Shown here one piece after another: positions 24,992-25,336 of a stretch of 25,336 bases of DNA. A program made the translations under genes and the position numbers. Source of the stretch: UBA11346 sp038203025. GTDB taxonomy: Bacteria; Planctomycetota; UBA11346. The stretch spans positions 1 to 25,336 of the forward strand of contig JBBREK010000032.1 in NCBI GenBank assembly GCA_038203025.1. Reading direction: 5' to 3'. The notes under the pieces are model-generated. The model ran no database searches. It had not been told where the DNA came from and saw nothing but the letters and a program-made list of their open reading frames with translations. The stretch's first letter is position 1. Each line of letters starts with the position of its first letter.

Positions 24992-25336
24992 CGGCAGTGG
25001 GATCACAGCCCGGCGCAGCCGGAACCAAGAGGTTCATTGTCGGCTTCACCGGGCTGTTCTGCTGTTGCTGCAGGGCTTCGTCCCGCGCCCCACGCACTCC
25101 TCGCCAAAAGCTCCGGACGAAATGGAGATGTAACAGCTTAGGGGCTCTGCCCATCCCGCGGGCTGGTAAGAGCTAAATCGTCGCCGCTGGCCTTCCTGGT
25201 AGGCATACCGGGAGGGGTGACCAGGGTGGCACTCGCTGACGGATAGCACGCCTTCGGGCAAGGGGCTCGACCCCGTACAAAGATCGTGCCTCCTGCGGTC
25301 GGGTTCAGTCCGAGTTGGTACCTTGGGGCACGACCC
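24992..25336. other. No gene recognised at the right end
   Basis: Open frames on both strands are short and lack natural protein character. A 7-bp inverted repeat, TCGTGCC (25284-25290) with GGCACGA (25327-25333), and GGGG-CTCGA-CCCC (25262-25274) are the only structures noted. Codon-like periodicity seems lost, so this may be the edge of an RNA or mobile element continuing past the window, but that cannot be shown. Confidence 0.4.

Noticed and set aside
25284..25333. tRNA or intron end at the right edge
   Set aside because: The 7-bp inverted repeat encloses no D, anticodon or T arms, and no intron domain V was recognised.

Overview
This is a GC-rich, densely coded bacterial chromosome segment with about 17 complete protein genes, one gene cut by the left edge, and a tmRNA gene. 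The gene set includes paired BatA-like/VWA membrane proteins, an exported DUF5060/GH5-like hydrolase, a GH2 beta-mannosidase, a STAS protein and a MASE1 hybrid kinase. It would suit a free-living carbohydrate degrader, perhaps of the PVC group (Planctomycetota and relatives). That placement is a guess: no ribosomal marker is present.

Layout. Positions 1-449 hold the end of a Blc-type lipocalin. Positions 607-963 (minus) are tmRNA. Positions 1128-4301 (plus) encode two proteins of unknown function, the second a 752-residue coiled coil. Positions 4463-11947 (minus) form a TetR, GT4, exported hydrolase, BatA/VWA, VWA/GATase-like cluster whose members mostly overlap. Positions 12018-13804 (minus) are rpe and a dGTPase, overlapping by GTGA. 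Positions 13898-14477 (minus) are a STAS protein and a 75-residue partner. Positions 14579-16358 (plus) are xseB, an RsuA-type pseudouridine synthase and thiG. Positions 16757-19210 are a MASE1-PAS-kinase-receiver hybrid, and 19297-21756 a GH2 beta-mannosidase. Positions 21794-24664 (minus) are a substrate-binding protein and a chemoreceptor. The last ~670 bases hold no intact gene.

The most unusual signal is non-coding. Short tandem arrays with a 7-base period occur in at least six spacers, built from a few related units (GGTTCGC/GCGAACC, CTCGTCG/TTCGTCG, GCGGCCA, CTGGCAG). At two sites the arrays face each other as inverted repeats, and at a third they form a short palindrome. One inverted pair brackets the ribosome-binding site and start codon of the TetR gene, and one arm has become coding sequence. 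A second point of note is the hybrid kinase, whose receiver domain has Asn where the phosphoacceptor Asp should be. A third is that several genes have a -10-like hexamer 6-7 bases before the ATG, which suggests leaderless mRNAs.
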